Shown here in pieces: positions 53,041 to 61,776 of a stretch of DNA of 64,000 bases. The notes beneath the pieces are model-generated. The model searched no databases and was not told where the DNA came from. It saw nothing but the letters and a program-made list of their open reading frames with translations. Both the position numbers and the translations under genes were made by a program. Source of the stretch: Arthrobacter sp. NicSoilC5 (GTDB taxonomy: Bacteria > Actinomycetota > Actinomycetes > Actinomycetales > Micrococcaceae); assembly GCF_019977395.1 (NCBI RefSeq), contig NZ_AP024660.1:2294001-2358000 (forward strand), read 5' to 3'. The stretch's first letter is position 1; the number at the start of each line of letters is the position of its first letter.

Positions 53041-53076
53041 CCGAAAGCGGCGCCGTGGTGCACGGCGCCGCTTCGG
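53041..53076. terminator. Hairpin terminator after the creatinase-like gene
   Basis: CCGAAAGCGGCGCCGT (53041-53056) pairs with ACGGCGCCGCTTCGG (53062-53076) with one bulge. It lies 13 bp past the stop of the minus-strand M24 gene and upstream of the IclR gene. Confidence 0.65.
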
Positions 53077-53088
53077 CTGTTCAGATGG

Positions 53089-54345
53089 TTATCCCTGGAC
53101 GATGTTGTGTTCCGGGCCGAACGGGAACTTGGTGATGTTTTCCACCGTGTTGTCCTCGCCGATCACCAGGATGTCGTGCTCGCGGTAGCCGCCGGCGCCC
53201 GGCAGGCCGTCCGCCACCGTGATCATGGGCTCCATGGAAACCACCATGCCCGGCTCGAGGACGGTGTCGATGTCCTCGCGCAGCTCCAGGCCGGCTTCGC
53301 GGCCGTAGTAGTGGCTCAGGACGCCGAAGGAGTGGCCGTAACCGAAGGTGCGGTTGGCCAGCAGGCCGTGGCTGATGTAGATCTCGTTGAGCTCGGCGGC
53401 GATGTCCTTGCAGACGGCGCCGGGCTTGATCAGTTCCAGGCCGCGCTCGTGCACCTCGACGTTGATGTTCCACAGCTCCAGCGAGCGCTCGTCCGGCTGG
53501 CCCAGGAAGAGGGTCCGCTCCAGGGCGGTGTAGTAACCGGAGGTCATGGGGAAGCAGTTGAGCGAGAGGATGTCGCCCTGCTGCAGCTTGCGGGTGGTGG
53601 CCCAGTTGTGGGCGCCGTCGGTGTTGATGCCGGACTGGAACCACACCCAGGTGTCGCGGACCTCGCGGTCCGGGAAGGTCCTGGCGATCTCGTGCACCAT
53701 GGCCTCGGTGCCGATGAGGGCCACTTCGTACTCGGAGATGCCTTCGCGGATGGCGTTGCGGATGGCTTCGCCGCCCAGGTCGCCGATGCGGGCGCCGTGC
53801 TTGATGACTTCGATTTCCTCGGCGGACTTGATCATGCGCTGGCGCATGGCGTCCTGGGAGACGTCCAGGAGCTGGGCGCCGGGGAACGCCGCGGCGATCT
53901 TTTCGCGGGTCAGGCCCGGGAGAAAGTCGTCCTCGACGCCCAGCCGGGTGGCCTTGACGCCTCGCTGGCGCAGGGCTTCCTGGAGGCCGAAGTAGAAGTT
54001 GTCGCGGCGCCAGTCGGTGTAGACGATGTTCTCGCCGTAGGAGGTGCGCCACGGCATGCCGGCGTCGATGTTGGCGGTGACGGTGACGGAGTCGTTGGCG
54101 GTGACCACCAGGGCGTAGTTGCGGCCGAACGTGGTGTACAGGAAGTCGGAGTAGTACTTGATGCCGTGGTAGCTGGTGAGGATAACCGCGTCCAGCTCCT
54201 TGGCGGCCATGATCTTGCGGAGGCCGCCAAGGCGGCGCTCGAACTCTGCGTCGGAGAACGTGAGCTTGCCCTTGGTGCCGTTGTGCAGGACCTTGAGGCG
54301 CTCGAGTTCGGCGATGGAGGAGGCGTTGTCGGCAGTGATAGTCAC
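53089..54345 (-). CDS. Creatinase-like M24 hydrolase
   Basis: Pita-bread (M24) fold enzyme of 418 aa closely resembling Pseudomonas creatinase (creatine + water = sarcosine + urea). Long stretches match by recall: TSYHGIKYYSDFLYTTFGR, FQSGINTDGAHN (His246, equivalent to catalytic His232), FGYGHSFGVLSHYYGREAG and EPMITVADGLPGAGGYREHD. The metal-ligand set of true aminopeptidases is not kept, as in creatinase. GTG start with AGAAAGG upstream. Downstream of the MHS-type transporter on the same strand; no urease or sarcosine oxidase is nearby. Confidence 0.88.
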   Translation of the reverse strand: MTITADNASSIAELERLKVLHNGTKGKLTFSDAEFERRLGGLRKIMAAKELDAVILTSYHGIKYYSDFLYTTFGRNYALVVTANDSVTVTANIDAGMPWRTSYGENIVYTDWRRDNFYFGLQEALRQRGVKATRLGVEDDFLPGLTREKIAAAFPGAQLLDVSQDAMRQRMIKSAEEIEVIKHGARIGDLGGEAIRNAIREGISEYEVALIGTEAMVHEIARTFPDREVRDTWVWFQSGINTDGAHNWATTRKLQQGDILSLNCFPMTSGYYTALERTLFLGQPDERSLELWNINVEVHERGLELIKPGAVCKDIAAELNEIYISHGLLANRTFGYGHSFGVLSHYYGREAGLELREDIDTVLEPGMVVSMEPMITVADGLPGAGGYREHDILVIGEDNTVENITKFPFGPEHNIVQG

Positions 54346-54450
54346 GGGTGGTGCCTTTCTAGTGGGTGCCAGCTGCTGTTGGTGCAGTTGGTGTTGTTTG
54401 CGTAGTGAGGTTGGTCTGTGGACCCGGATGGGTCAGGGGCCTCTGGTTGG

Positions 54451-55821
54451 TCAGAGGTGCTTGAGGGGCTTCCGCGAGGTTTCGGTGGCGAACAGCACGG
54501 CCATGAGCGACACGGCGGATGCGGCCACGAGGTACCAGCCCGGCGCCAGCTTGCTCTGGGTCATGCCGATCAGCAGGGTGGCCATGAACGGGGCCGTGCC
54601 GCCGAACAGGGCGTTGGAGAGGTTGAAGCTGACGGCGAAGCCGCTGTACCGGACTTTGGTGGGGAACAGTTCGGCCAGGAAACTGGGCAGCGTTCCGTCG
54701 TTCAGCGTAAGCATGCCGCCCAGCAGGATCTGGACCAGGACGATCACCAGGAAGTTGCCCGTGTCCAGCAGCATGAAAGCGGGAACAGTCAGCAGCATGA
54801 ACAGCACGGACGCGGTGATCAGCATGCGCTTGCGGCCGAACCGGTCCGAGGCGAGGCCGGTCAGGAAGATGAAGCCGATATAGCTGGCCAGGGCGATCGT
54901 GGTGGCAAGGAAGGATTCGGTGGGCCCGAAGCCAAGTTCCTCGGACAGGTAGGTGGGCATGTAGCTGAGGATGACGTAGAAACCGACGGCGTTGAGCAGC
55001 ACGGCACCGCAGGCGATCAGCAGCTGTTTGCGATAGGTCCGGAACATGTCCAGCGCAGGGGCTTTGGGAGCGGATTCCTCCTGGTCGGCCAGTGCGCGGA
55101 AAGCGGGGGTGTCCTCCAGCTTGGTGCGGATGTAGCGGCCAATCAGACCCATGGGGGCGGCCAGCAGGAAGGGCAGCCGCCAGCCCCACTCGTGCAGCTG
55201 GTCGGTGCTGAGCACTGAGCTGAGGAGCGCCGCGATCAGTGAACCCAGGAGCAGGCCCGCGGCGGTACTGGCGGGAACGACGGCGGCATAGAGTCCGCGG
55301 CGGTTGGCCGGCGCGTATTCCACCAGGAAGGCTGATGCTCCGGCGTATTCGCCGGCCGCCGAGAAGCCCTGGACCACGCGGACCAGGAGCAGCAGGACCG
55401 GGGCCAGCATGCCGATGGTTCCGTAACCGGGGATGAGGGCGATGCAGAAGGTTGAGACGGACATGATGACGATGGACAGGGACAGCGCCTTGCGCCGGCC
55501 GAGCTTGTCGCCGATGTGACCCCAGAAGAAGCCACCCAGGGGACGGACGAAGAACGAGATGGCAAAGACGGCGAAAGTAGCCAGCAGCGCGGTCTGCCGA
55601 TCGGCCTCAGGGAAGAACACTGAGGAAATTACTGCGGCCAGATAGCCGTACACCGCGTAGTCGAACCATTCGACAAAGTTGCCGATGAAGCTCGCAGTGA
55701 CCACCCGGCGTCGAACGTCCTTGCTGGCAACGGCGTTGTCCATGCCGCCACCAGCCCCGGCAGGAGCGTTGGCGTCAGCGGCAACCATCCCTGCCTCGGG
55801 TGAGTTTTGTTGGGTACTCAT
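54451..55821 (-). CDS. MFS transporter, metabolite:H+ symporter (MHS/ProP-like)
   Basis: Membrane symporter of 456 aa with twelve helices. MHS features: GNFVEWFDYAVYGYLA (47-62), FFVRPLGGFFWGHIGDKLGR and RVVQGFSAAGEYAGASAFL. Such proteins import betaines, proline, sugar acids or aromatic acids. Transcribed with the creatinase-like gene (105 bp apart), so creatine or a related guanidino/betaine compound is a fair substrate guess. An inverted repeat lies just upstream of its start. Confidence 0.9.
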   Translation of the reverse strand: MSTQQNSPEAGMVAADANAPAGAGGGMDNAVASKDVRRRVVTASFIGNFVEWFDYAVYGYLAAVISSVFFPEADRQTALLATFAVFAISFFVRPLGGFFWGHIGDKLGRRKALSLSIVIMSVSTFCIALIPGYGTIGMLAPVLLLLVRVVQGFSAAGEYAGASAFLVEYAPANRRGLYAAVVPASTAAGLLLGSLIAALLSSVLSTDQLHEWGWRLPFLLAAPMGLIGRYIRTKLEDTPAFRALADQEESAPKAPALDMFRTYRKQLLIACGAVLLNAVGFYVILSYMPTYLSEELGFGPTESFLATTIALASYIGFIFLTGLASDRFGRKRMLITASVLFMLLTVPAFMLLDTGNFLVIVLVQILLGGMLTLNDGTLPSFLAELFPTKVRYSGFAVSFNLSNALFGGTAPFMATLLIGMTQSKLAPGWYLVAASAVSLMAVLFATETSRKPLKHL

Positions 55822-55843
55822 GAAACCACCAATGAAAGTTGGA

Positions 55844-55860
55844 GTTGCATTGCTTGCAAC
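55844..55860. promoter_or_regulatory. Inverted repeat upstream of the MHS transporter
   Basis: GTTGCA and TGCAAC flank a 5-nt spacer 23 bp before the transporter start; a partial copy (GTTGCTTCAA) follows. Candidate site for the nearby IclR regulator. Inferred. Confidence 0.4.
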
Positions 55861-56043
55861 GTGGTTGCTTCAAGATAGGCCGTGACGCGCAACACAGTCA
55901 AGAGGTTTCACAATGATTAATCCCCGGGATCCGCACATCATGACGACAAGGCCGACGGCACGATATCCAATCAGGAACGAAAGCCTTTGTTGCAGTAAAA
56001 ACAACAGAGTTGTAACACACGCGAATTCTGGCCTTAACGCAAT

Positions 56044-56077
56044 AGTGGCCGCCAAGCGGGAAGGCTTGGCGGCCACT
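56044..56077. terminator. Hairpin terminator after ferredoxin gene
   Basis: A perfect 14-bp stem, AGTGGCCGCCAAGC (56044-56057) with 56064-56077, and 6-nt loop lies 24 bp past the ferredoxin stop and ends the minus-strand catabolic cluster. Confidence 0.75.
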
Positions 56078-56101
56078 GTTGGGCAAAGGCATGGACGGCT
56101 G

Positions 56102-56422
56102 TTACCGCAACGGAACGGCTTCCCCTGCTATCACCGGATGGTCCCGGTGCAGGTTCCCAACGGCTGATGCACCCTGCGGTGACCCCAGCTCCGAGAAGAA
56201 CTCCACGTTCGCCAGGACGTAGTCCGCCCATTCATCGGGGACGTCGTCGGAAAAGTAGATCGCCTCCACCGGGCACACGGGATCACAGGCACCGCAGTCC
56301 ACGCATTCCGATGGGTGAATGTAGAGCGAACGTTCGCCCTCGTAGATGCAGTCCACCGGGCACTCCTGGATACAGGCCTTGTCCTTCACATCCACGCAGG
56401 GCTGGGCGATCACATAGGTCAT
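56102..56422 (-). CDS. fdxA: Seven-iron ferredoxin
   Basis: Electron carrier of 106 aa with one [3Fe-4S] and one [4Fe-4S] cluster. Cysteines at 9, 17, 21, 25, 40, 43, 46 and 50 follow Azotobacter FdI spacing exactly (offset +1); Cys25 is the free one. The ATG at 56422 is 5 nt after the aldehyde dehydrogenase stop, so it is the last gene of that operon. It might accept electrons from the upstream oxidoreductases or a P450; partner not seen here. Confidence 0.94.
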   Translation of the reverse strand: MTYVIAQPCVDVKDKACIQECPVDCIYEGERSLYIHPSECVDCGACDPVCPVEAIYFSDDVPDEWADYVLANVEFFSELGSPQGASAVGNLHRDHPVIAGEAVPLR

Positions 56423-56427
56423 GGCAG

Positions 56428-57900
56428 CTACACACCCGTGTACACGGTCTTGGCCCACGTGAAGAACTCCAGGGCGGACCTGCCCTGTTCGCGGAACGTG
56501 TTGGTTGAGGAGTCCTTGACGCCGCCGAACGGCACGTTCAGGTCCAGCCCGGCGGTGGGGCGGTTGACTTTGATCACGCCGGCCTGGGCCCTTGCGGAGA
56601 AGTCGGTGGCCAAGGCCAGCGAATCCGTGCAGATGCCGGCGGTCAGGCCGTAGCGGGAGTCATTGATGGCGGCCACGCCTGCCTCGTAGTCAGCCACCTC
56701 CAGGACCGCCACCACGGGACCGAATATCTCCTCGGTCACGGCCTGATCGTCGAAGGCCAGGTCGGTGAGCACGGCGGCGGGGAAGAACAGCGCTTCGGAG
56801 GAGTCGCCATCGTGCTTTCCGTGCAGGAGGGTTGCACCGCGTTCGACGGCACCGCGCACCGCTGCTTGGTCCTGCTCGAACTGCTGCGGGCTCACCACCG
56901 CACCCATGGCCGACTCCAGGCCGTCGCCCGGCGTGTACTTGGCGGCTTCCGCCACGAGGGCGTCGAGGAAGGCGGCGCGGATACCGGGGGTAACGTACAC
57001 CCGGGACGTGGCGGTGCAGGCCTGCCCGGTGAGGCCGAAGGCCCCGGCAGCCACCACCTGGGCTGCCTTGCGCGGGTCCGCGTCATCTAGGACCAGGACG
57101 CCGTTCTTGCCGCCCATCTCCAGCTGCACGCGGGCGCGCCGGCCGTTGAGGATCTCCTGGAGGCCCAGGCCCACGTTGGTGGAACCGGTGAAGGACATAC
57201 CGGCAATACGGGGATCGCGGGCCAAAGCATCGCCCACCACGCGGCCCTTGCCGTGCACCACGTTGAATACGCCCGCCGGCAGTCCTGCGTCCTGGAGGGC
57301 GCGGGCCAGGTGCGTGGCGGACAACGGAGTGAGCTCCGCGGGCTTGATCACAACGGCATTGCCGCTGATCAGTGCCGGCGCGGCCTTCCAGGCCGGGATG
57401 GCGATGGGGAAGTTCCAGGGCGTGATCAAGCCGACGACGCCCAGCGGCTCGCGCCGCGTCGTGATGGTGGTGTCCGGCAGCCCGCTCGGCAGCACTTCGC
57501 CGCTGGCGGCCCAGCCGAGTGAACCGAAAAAGCGCAGCACGTCGGAGGCGCGTTTCACTTCGCCCTTGGCTTCGGCCAGGGTTTTGCCTTCCTCCCGGAC
57601 CAGGTCCTCGGCGATGGTGCCCTGCCGTTCGACCAGCAGGTTTCCCGCGGTGATGAGGATGGCTCCGCGGGAGGGGGCGGGCAGTGCGGCCCAGGCCGGC
57701 TGCGCGGCTGCGGCGGCGGCAATGGCGGCGTCAACGTCCGCGGCGGTTCCGCTGGGTGACAGTGCCGCCAGCTCATCCGGCCGGGCGGGGTTCATGCGCC
57801 GGGTGTCCGCCTCACCAAGCCATTGGCCGTTGATGAGGTGCTGGGCGGTGAGGTGCGCGTGGGCGGTGGAAGTTTCGGCGGCAAGTGCGGTGGAGGTCAT
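56428..57900 (-). CDS. NAD(P)-dependent aldehyde dehydrogenase
   Basis: Aldehyde dehydrogenase of 490 aa. Catalytic Cys295 lies in GLTGQACTATSR, Glu261 in LEMGGKN and Asn163 in TPWNFP. The FTGSTNVG turn is near 237-244. The sequence resembles 2-oxoglutarate semialdehyde dehydrogenases of sugar-acid and hydroxyproline pathways, and vanillin-type enzymes. AAGGAA precedes the ATG. Sits between the SDR and ferredoxin genes. An aldehyde from the DapA-like lyase is the probable substrate. Confidence 0.93.
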   Translation of the reverse strand: MTSTALAAETSTAHAHLTAQHLINGQWLGEADTRRMNPARPDELAALSPSGTAADVDAAIAAAAAAQPAWAALPAPSRGAILITAGNLLVERQGTIAEDLVREEGKTLAEAKGEVKRASDVLRFFGSLGWAASGEVLPSGLPDTTITTRREPLGVVGLITPWNFPIAIPAWKAAPALISGNAVVIKPAELTPLSATHLARALQDAGLPAGVFNVVHGKGRVVGDALARDPRIAGMSFTGSTNVGLGLQEILNGRRARVQLEMGGKNGVLVLDDADPRKAAQVVAAGAFGLTGQACTATSRVYVTPGIRAAFLDALVAEAAKYTPGDGLESAMGAVVSPQQFEQDQAAVRGAVERGATLLHGKHDGDSSEALFFPAAVLTDLAFDDQAVTEEIFGPVVAVLEVADYEAGVAAINDSRYGLTAGICTDSLALATDFSARAQAGVIKVNRPTAGLDLNVPFGGVKDSSTNTFREQGRSALEFFTWAKTVYTGV

Positions 57901-57927
57901 GGTGTTCCTTCAGGATGTTGGGTGTGG

Positions 57928-58728
57928 CTAGAGGCTGCGGATGAGGCCGCCGTCGCACCGCAGTGCCACGCCGGTGATGTACGACGCCGGGGCGCTGCAC
58001 AGGAAGGCGGCAGCGGCGCCGAATTCGGCGGGTTCCCCATACCGCCGCGCGGGGATGGTTTTCCGGGACTCGAGCCGGATCTCTTCCAGCGTGGTGCCGC
58101 GGCGCTTGGCGGCGGCCTGGTCCAGCTCTGTGACGCGGTCCGTGGCGATCCTTCCCGGCAGGAGGAGGTTCACTGTCACCCCGTCCAGCGCCACCTCGGC
58201 GGCGAGCGTCTTGAGGTAGGCAGCAAGCGCGGCGCGCCCGGTGTTGGAGATGGCCAAATTGGGCAGCGGCGCTGCCACGCCGCTTGACCCGACGGCCAGG
58301 ATCCTCCCCCAGCGCCGCTCGCGCATGCCGGGAAGTGTCAGGGCCACCAGTGCCTGGTGTGGCTTGACCAGGGTGTCGAATGCCGCGGCGATGTCCTCGG
58401 AGCCCAGGGTGGCAGCGGCGCCGGGCTTGGGGCCGGGCCCGTTGAGGACCAGGATGTCGATGGGACCCAGGCCGGATTCGGTCTGGGCTACTGCCGCCTC
58501 CACTCCGCCCTGAACGGTGAGGTCGGCTTCGACGGCGATGGCCGCGAAACCGGGATTGCCGCCGTATGCTGCCTGCAGCTCGCCCACGATCTCATCGGCC
58601 CGGTCCCGCCGCCGGCCCACGATGGCAACTTTGGCCCCTTCCGCAGCCAGCGCCCGAGCCACGGCGAGTCCCAGCCCTCCGGTGGAGGCGGCCACCAGCA
58701 CTGTCCGTCCGACGATGCCCATGTCCAT
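57928..58728 (-). CDS. Atypical short-chain dehydrogenase family protein
   Basis: SDR-fold protein of 266 aa. The N-terminal nucleotide loop reads AASTGGLGLA. The usual catalytic Tyr-x3-Lys is not present: the aligned position reads SNTGR in LAISNTGRAALAAYLKTLA. The C-terminal ITGVALRCDGG segment is standard. Non-canonical SDRs with SN-x2-R at this place are known. It starts within the stop codon of the DapA-like gene (TGATG), so it is strongly coupled to it. May bind cofactor without classical oxidoreductase chemistry. Confidence 0.85.
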   Translation of the reverse strand: MDMGIVGRTVLVAASTGGLGLAVARALAAEGAKVAIVGRRRDRADEIVGELQAAYGGNPGFAAIAVEADLTVQGGVEAAVAQTESGLGPIDILVLNGPGPKPGAAATLGSEDIAAAFDTLVKPHQALVALTLPGMRERRWGRILAVGSSGVAAPLPNLAISNTGRAALAAYLKTLAAEVALDGVTVNLLLPGRIATDRVTELDQAAAKRRGTTLEEIRLESRKTIPARRYGEPAEFGAAAAFLCSAPASYITGVALRCDGGLIRSL

Positions 58729-59678
58729 CAGAGGCTCCCGGCCGTAATGGGGGCACTGGTGAGCTTCAGTGCCGTGGCGGCTTCGCGGAGGTGAGCGGTC
58801 ATGGCGTGGCGCAGGTTCTCGGGGAAGGCAGCCGCCGGGGCCCGGACGCCTGAGTCCTTGATCCAGCCCCGTTCCCGCAGGCATTCCTTGCGGATGGCCA
58901 GTGCCACCTTGGCCTGCTGCTCGAAGTTGATGAGCGGCAGGTAGGGCACCAGTTGGGCCGCGGCAGCCGCGTACCCTTCCCGCCGCCAGGCCCGGACGCA
59001 GGCGATGAGCGCCTCGGGGTAGGAGAATCCCGTCATGGCGCCCGCCGCCCCGGCCAGGAGCTCGTCCAGCAGTCCCTGGCCGCCGAGGCCACCGAACACT
59101 GAGATTCCTGTAGCAGCACTGAGCGTGCCGATGGCCACGCTGGTGGGCGGCGCCTCGGCCTTGATGGCAACAACGGACGGGCTTGCTTTGACCACTGTAA
59201 TGAGCGCGTCGGTGGAGATGGTGACGCCGCTGGCGAGGGGATAATCCTGCAGCACCACCTTGACGCCGGTGGCACGGTGGATGGCGTCCAGATGGGCGGC
59301 CACCACCTCCGGTTTTGGCGAGTTGGCCTGCACCATGACAGCAGTAAGGCGGTGGCCGGCCACCTGTTGGGCTGCACGGATTTCCTCGATAGCCGGCCGG
59401 GTGGCCAGTGCCGTCACTCCCACCACCAGGGGCAGGCTGGTGCATTCGACGGCGATTTCCAGCACCTGCCGCCGCTCCTCCGCAATGAGGGCGGCAGCCT
59501 CGCCGAAAACGCCCAGGACGGTCAGGCCGGTGGCGCCGATGGTTTCGTAGCGTTCCACGAGGTCCGAGAGGCTGTCCAGGTCCAGGTCCAGGGTGCTGCC
59601 CTGGAACGGGGTGGCAACAACGCCCCACACGCCCGGGGCCAGGGATTCACGGTTTTCAGGCGCGGCGGATTGCGGCAT
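58728..59678 (-). CDS. DapA-like lyase/aldolase (dihydrodipicolinate synthase family)
   Basis: Class I TIM-barrel aldolase-family enzyme of 316 aa. The Schiff-base Lys173 lies in VVAIKAEAPP, and the catalytic Tyr146 in LQDYPLAS. The substrate loop reads GVFGEAAAL in place of GTTGES, so it is not lysine-pathway DapA; catabolic relatives include hydratase-aldolases and deoxyglucarate dehydratases. AAGGA precedes ATG 59678. Belongs to the minus-strand catabolic operon; product likely goes to the aldehyde dehydrogenase. Confidence 0.88.
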   Translation of the reverse strand: MPQSAAPENRESLAPGVWGVVATPFQGSTLDLDLDSLSDLVERYETIGATGLTVLGVFGEAAALIAEERRQVLEIAVECTSLPLVVGVTALATRPAIEEIRAAQQVAGHRLTAVMVQANSPKPEVVAAHLDAIHRATGVKVVLQDYPLASGVTISTDALITVVKASPSVVAIKAEAPPTSVAIGTLSAATGISVFGGLGGQGLLDELLAGAAGAMTGFSYPEALIACVRAWRREGYAAAAAQLVPYLPLINFEQQAKVALAIRKECLRERGWIKDSGVRAPAAAFPENLRHAMTAHLREAATALKLTSAPITAGSL

Positions 59679-59722
59679 GAGTGGTCCTTCTTTTGTTGGA
59701 ACTCTTAGTGGGAAACGTGTAT

Positions 59723-60526
59723 TCAGCGGCCCGGCCACACCGGCGGACGTTTTTCCTGGAACGCGCGGACGCCTTCGGCGGAGTCTTCGCTGTCCAGGGC
59801 GGCCATGAGGGCGGGCAGCCGGAGACCGCGTGCTTCGGCGGCCGTCAGGTGCGAAGTCCGGGCAGCCATCTGCTTGACCGCCCGGACGGAGGTGGGGGCG
59901 CAGGCGAGGATCTGGTCCACCCAGCGCTGCACTGCGTCGTCGAGTTCGTCAGCAGGAACCACTTCGTTGACCAGGCCCATGGCCTGCATTTCGGCGGCGT
60001 CGGCTTTCCGGCCGGTGAGCAGCATGCCCATGGCCTGGGTGTAGGGGACGCGGCGCAGCAACTGGTGGATGCCGCCGTCGAGCGCCAAGCGCCCCACCCG
60101 GGGCTCCGTCAGCCCGAACTTCGCGCTGTCCACGGCCACCACGATGTCCGCGCCCAGGACGATCTCCATCCCGCCGCCCAGCGCGTAGCCGTTGACCTTG
60201 GCGATCACGGGGACGTCCAGTGTGGTGCGCAGGCTCAATCCGCCGAAGCCGTTGGGGTCCAGGCCGGCCCAATACTCCAGGCCGGTCTTATCCACCGCGG
60301 ACGCGGACATGTCCGCTCCGACGCAGAAGGCACGGGACCCGGCACCGGTGATGACCACGGTCCGCACTGACGGGTCCTGTTCCAGCTGGTCCCAAATCCG
60401 GTTGAGCCGGGCCTGCGCGGTACCGTCGACGGCGTTCAGGACATGCTGGCGGTCGATAGTGACGGTTGCGACGCCGTCATTGATCAAGAGGGTGACCTCG
60501 TCAACCCGCTCTGCCACTGCCGTCAC
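59723..60526 (-). CDS. Enoyl-CoA hydratase/isomerase family protein
   Basis: Crotonase-fold enzyme of 267 aa. The oxyanion segments are RAFCVGADMSA (about 65-75) and NGYALGGGMEIVLGAD (about 112-127). The first catalytic Glu is kept in FGLTEPRVG; the second position reads Asp in LALDGGIHQL. GTG start overlaps the CoA-transferase stop (GTGA). Likely hydrates or dehydrates the CoA ester made by that transferase; CaiB/CaiD-like pairing. Confidence 0.92.
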   Translation of the reverse strand: MTAVAERVDEVTLLINDGVATVTIDRQHVLNAVDGTAQARLNRIWDQLEQDPSVRTVVITGAGSRAFCVGADMSASAVDKTGLEYWAGLDPNGFGGLSLRTTLDVPVIAKVNGYALGGGMEIVLGADIVVAVDSAKFGLTEPRVGRLALDGGIHQLLRRVPYTQAMGMLLTGRKADAAEMQAMGLVNEVVPADELDDAVQRWVDQILACAPTSVRAVKQMAARTSHLTAAEARGLRLPALMAALDSEDSAEGVRAFQEKRPPVWPGR

Positions 60527-61776
60527 CGCAGGACTCCCAGCTGCTGAAGCCGGGCAATCGCCTCGGCGTCGAAGCCGTTCTCCAGCAGGACCTCCACGTT
60601 GTGCTCCCCCAGGCGGGGGGCGGCGCGGCGGATACTGGGCGGAGTGGCGGAGAGCCGGATGGGCGCGTTGAGCATCTTCACGGTCCCCACCCGCGGGTGT
60701 TCAGCCTCCACGATCATGCCGTTCGCCTCGGTCTGGGCATCAGCGAGCGCCTGTTCCAACGTGTGGACGGGAGCGTTGAGCAGTCCCTGTTCCTCCAGTT
60801 TCCCGGTCCAGTACTCGGTGGTGTTGGCGGCGAAGTGCTCCCGGAAGATGGCCTGCAGGGCGGGCTTGTTCTTGAACTGCTGCTCCAGGGTAGCGAACCC
60901 GGGGCGTTCGGTGAGGTCCTCGTCCAGGCCCAGGGCGTCGGAGATCCTCGCCAGCGGGTCAGGGGTAAAGCCGCCCACCATGCACACGGCACCGTCGGTG
61001 GTTTCGAAGACGCCGCTCAGTGGCATGGCGCCCCAGTTGACCTCATAGCCGCGGTTGAGCTGCATGCAGGCCTCCTGCATCTGCAGGTGCAGCATGGAGT
61101 CGTACATGGTCACCTCCACTTTCTGCCCCACGCCTGATGCCTGGCGCGTCCGCAGCGCCAGCAGGATGCCCTGCATGAGGTGCATGCCGGTGATGTAGTC
61201 GCAGAGCGTGGTGGGGTAGATCGCGGGCTTCTGGTCATCCGATTCGCGCCGCCACATCACACCGGAGTACGCCTGGGCAATCGCATCCTGGCCGCCCTTG
61301 TGCGAGTACGGTCCCACCGGGCCGAAACCGGTGCCGGAGGCCCAGATGATGCCGGGGTTATTCGTCTTGAGCTCCTCGTAGCCGAAGCCCATCCGCTCCA
61401 TGACGCCGGAGCGGAAGTTGCTGACCACCACGTCGGCGTCGGCCAGGAGCCGGTGCAGCACCTCGCGGCCTTCGTCGGTCCGCGTGTCCACGGAGACGCT
61501 GCGCTTGTTGCGGTTGATGGACAGGAAGATCGGGTTGTCCTGGCCGTCCTGGTCCGGGAACGAGTTACGGGAGATGTCACCCGCGCCGGGCCGCTCCACC
61601 TTGATGATGTCCGCGCCGTAGTCGCCCAGCAGCTGGGTGCAGGACGGGCCCATGAACACCTGGGTGAAGTCGACGATCCGGATGCCCTCCAGCGGAAGGG
61701 GCACCGGTGACGCAGCGGCCTTGGCGCCCGCCGCCGTCGTGCGTTCCTCCACCCGCTCTACCGTTGCCGCGCTCAC
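60523..61776 (-). CDS. Class III CoA-transferase (CaiB/BaiF family)
   Basis: Family III CoA-transferase of 417 aa. The N-terminal GIRIVDFTQVFMGPSCTQLL and DYGADIIKVERPGAGD, then VVVSNFRSGVMERMG, are typical. It moves CoA between acids without ATP, activating a carboxylate for the pathway. GTG start overlaps the upstream FAD-oxidoreductase stop, and its stop overlaps the hydratase start, so all three are coupled. Confidence 0.93.
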   Translation of the reverse strand: MSAATVERVEERTTAAGAKAAASPVPLPLEGIRIVDFTQVFMGPSCTQLLGDYGADIIKVERPGAGDISRNSFPDQDGQDNPIFLSINRNKRSVSVDTRTDEGREVLHRLLADADVVVSNFRSGVMERMGFGYEELKTNNPGIIWASGTGFGPVGPYSHKGGQDAIAQAYSGVMWRRESDDQKPAIYPTTLCDYITGMHLMQGILLALRTRQASGVGQKVEVTMYDSMLHLQMQEACMQLNRGYEVNWGAMPLSGVFETTDGAVCMVGGFTPDPLARISDALGLDEDLTERPGFATLEQQFKNKPALQAIFREHFAANTTEYWTGKLEEQGLLNAPVHTLEQALADAQTEANGMIVEAEHPRVGTVKMLNAPIRLSATPPSIRRAAPRLGEHNVEVLLENGFDAEAIARLQQLGVLR

